The translations under genes and the position numbers were made by a program. Shown in pieces: positions 62,668 to 64,000 of a stretch of 64,000 bases of DNA. Every line of letters starts with the position of its first letter. Position 1 is the first letter of the stretch. Source of the DNA: Yarrowia lipolytica (lineage: Eukaryota > Ascomycota > Dipodascomycetes > Dipodascales); contig NC_090773.1 of the NCBI RefSeq assembly GCF_001761485.1, positions 1,488,001-1,552,000 on the forward strand. Reading direction: 5' to 3'. Under the pieces are notes generated by a model that did no database searches, was not told where the DNA came from, and saw nothing but the letters and a program-made list of their open reading frames with translations.

Positions 62668-64000
62668 TTTTTGTTGGTGATGAAAGTGAAAATTAGAATT
62701 GGGTGTAGCTCAGGTATCCCCAAAGCTTATGTGTGGGGTGAGAGAAACAAACCGGGAACTGTAGGTGTCGTAGCCAAGTGCAAGTTCCACACGGCCATAG
62801 AGGAGTCGGGAGGCTGGATGGCTGGCGGGCGTGGTTTTTTAGTAGTGGATTCGTCCAAGATACAATTGACTGGTCGTTTGCGCTGGACTGGCCTGTCACG
62901 TGTCGGGGAAATCGGTATTTTTCAATGTTGTTTTCTGATGAGTAGTCAGTAAGAATGAGAGAGAAGACAGAGAATGGCGGCACAAATACGATAGAGAAAG
63001 AAGAGCTCAAAGGATACGGCACTGACCGGAAATGAAAAGCGAAAGAGTGGACCCACAAGTAGCCGATTACACAAGCAGATATCTGACTCCAATGAGCTCA
63101 ATCTCACACGGTTTTTGGTCTGATTGACCAGTCGTAACCGTCAACGTTAAAGTTCATGCCACGACATGATGTTGAGTTTGCCATGTCTGACTCTGGAAGG
63201 GTGTCGGTCGTAGTGAGAAGGCAGTCAGAAAGCGAGGTTGCGAGGTTGTGAGGTTGGGCGCGGGCTGTCAAGACCACATATATAGAGAGAAGGATGGATT
63301 CAAAGTTACATGGACACTGTAGCATCGAACGCTCCTCAACACAAACGCATACTCTACATAACAGCAGGGGACGCGGACTAATAATTATGATCCGTGTATA
63401 CGTCAGATACAGTACATACGAGGACAATCTATGTGGACGACAGACTATAAGTACAGTACATACTGTACATACTTGTATCAGTACAAGTCATTGGGAGAAC
63501 AATATATACAGGATGATTCTATAAGAACTACATGTAGTGTTGCACCACAAGAGCGTAGAAGTTACGACATGTTGAAAAATGTTCCGGATCTAAAATCAAT
63601 TATCGAGTCCCACACTCAGGGTATACGTTATAGATTGTTTTTTTGCAAAACTATTATATTCTCCAAGTACAGTATATACATTAGGGAGGCGGCCTGCTGC
63701 TGCTGTTCTTACCACTGAGTCCCTGTGCATAGAGTTAAGGTCCCGGATAAGCTGGTTTGGTGAAATATTGAGGACCCTTGCATTCATGTGCGAGAATCTA
63801 TTGTATTATATTTATTGTATGTACTGTACAGCCGATACGAGTGGACCACGAGCTGGCTATTTTACTGTATGTGCATTCTGGGCACCCATAGCGTAGAGTA
63901 CCGGTATTTCTTCAGCTCATAGCAAGGCTTTCCGCCAAGGGCTTTCTCAGTTCCATCAAGGTTGTAAATTAGTACAGAAAGTACTTGAGAAGTGCCAATA
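62668..64000. other. Promoter region of the R3H gene and right edge of the window
   Basis: No well-supported gene. A short minus-strand frame open at the window edge is listed separately. Confidence 0.5.
63862..64000 (-). CDS. Possible C-terminal end of a gene continuing beyond the window
   Basis: A minus-strand frame is open from the right edge to a TAA at 63862-63864. It reads about 45 residues, including LIYNLDGTEKALGGKPCYEL and ending WVPRMHIQ. The composition looks protein-like and codons are reasonable, but a frame of this size is common by chance. I recognise no family. Confidence 0.28.
   Translation of the reverse strand, partial: IGTSQVLSVLIYNLDGTEKALGGKPCYELKKYRYSTLWVPRMHIQ

Noticed and set aside
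1-64000. Search for 5S rRNA, transposons, LTR elements, viral relics and CRISPR arrays
   Set aside because: I saw no 5S conserved core, no terminal repeats framing gag/pol-like frames, no transposase and no regularly spaced direct repeats with unique spacers.

Overview
The window is nuclear DNA of an ascomycete yeast, almost certainly Yarrowia lipolytica or a very close relative. The evidence is yeast-type proteins, few introns, and an intron style typical of that genus: donor GTGAGT or GTAAGC, with a TACTAAC/CTAAC branch point only 2 to 6 bases before the 3' AG. Intergenic DNA is long and rich in GTACTTGTAC-type words. I recognise sixteen protein genes with reasonable confidence, two further weak or partial reading frames, and one tRNA. 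I recognised no transposon, LTR element, viral relic, CRISPR array or rRNA.

Layout. 0-5 kb: the 5' part of NOC2 (minus, cut by the left edge), a tRNA-Thr(AGT), and a GIS2/CNBP-type seven-zinc-knuckle protein. 4.2-10.7 kb: a gene-free block of about 6.4 kb leading to a SWIRM-domain gene (10.7-11.9 kb). 15.0-16.5 kb: an MFS permease of the allantoate/anion:cation symporter type. 18.2-19.5 kb: a four-exon cytochrome b5 gene whose start codon is split by an intron. 20.9-36.5 kb: five consecutive minus-strand genes, namely importin-beta KAP95 (with a leader intron), the cross-link repair nuclease PSO2/SNM1, telomerase reverse transcriptase (TERT), the TRAMP/exosome helicase MTR4, and an unrecognised four-TM protein. 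36.6-41.6 kb: gene-poor, with short repeats. 41.6-50.9 kb: ISD11, a putative type II glycosyltransferase, mitochondrial ribosomal protein bL27m, the ataxin-10 homologue CTR86 and the family X DNA polymerase POL4. 51.9-54.9 kb: a GRE2-like reductase converging on phosphoglycerate kinase PGK1, which has a 477-nt leader intron. 57.8-58.4 kb: a short RhoGDI. 60.5-62.7 kb: an RNA-binding protein with three R3H units, a SUZ-like segment and an RGG tail.

The genes are mostly unrelated housekeeping functions, as is usual for a yeast chromosome arm. Themes that recur are mitochondrial function (ISD11, bL27m), genome maintenance (PSO2, TERT, POL4) and RNA metabolism (MTR4, NOC2, GIS2, the R3H protein). 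No operon-like or defence-type cluster is visible. The most interesting observations are the triple-R3H protein, a run of six SUMO-consensus motifs in POL4, the RhoGDI without its N-terminal arm, the split start codon of cytochrome b5, the leader introns of KAP95 and PGK1, and a 10-bp periodic patch inside the large gene-free block.
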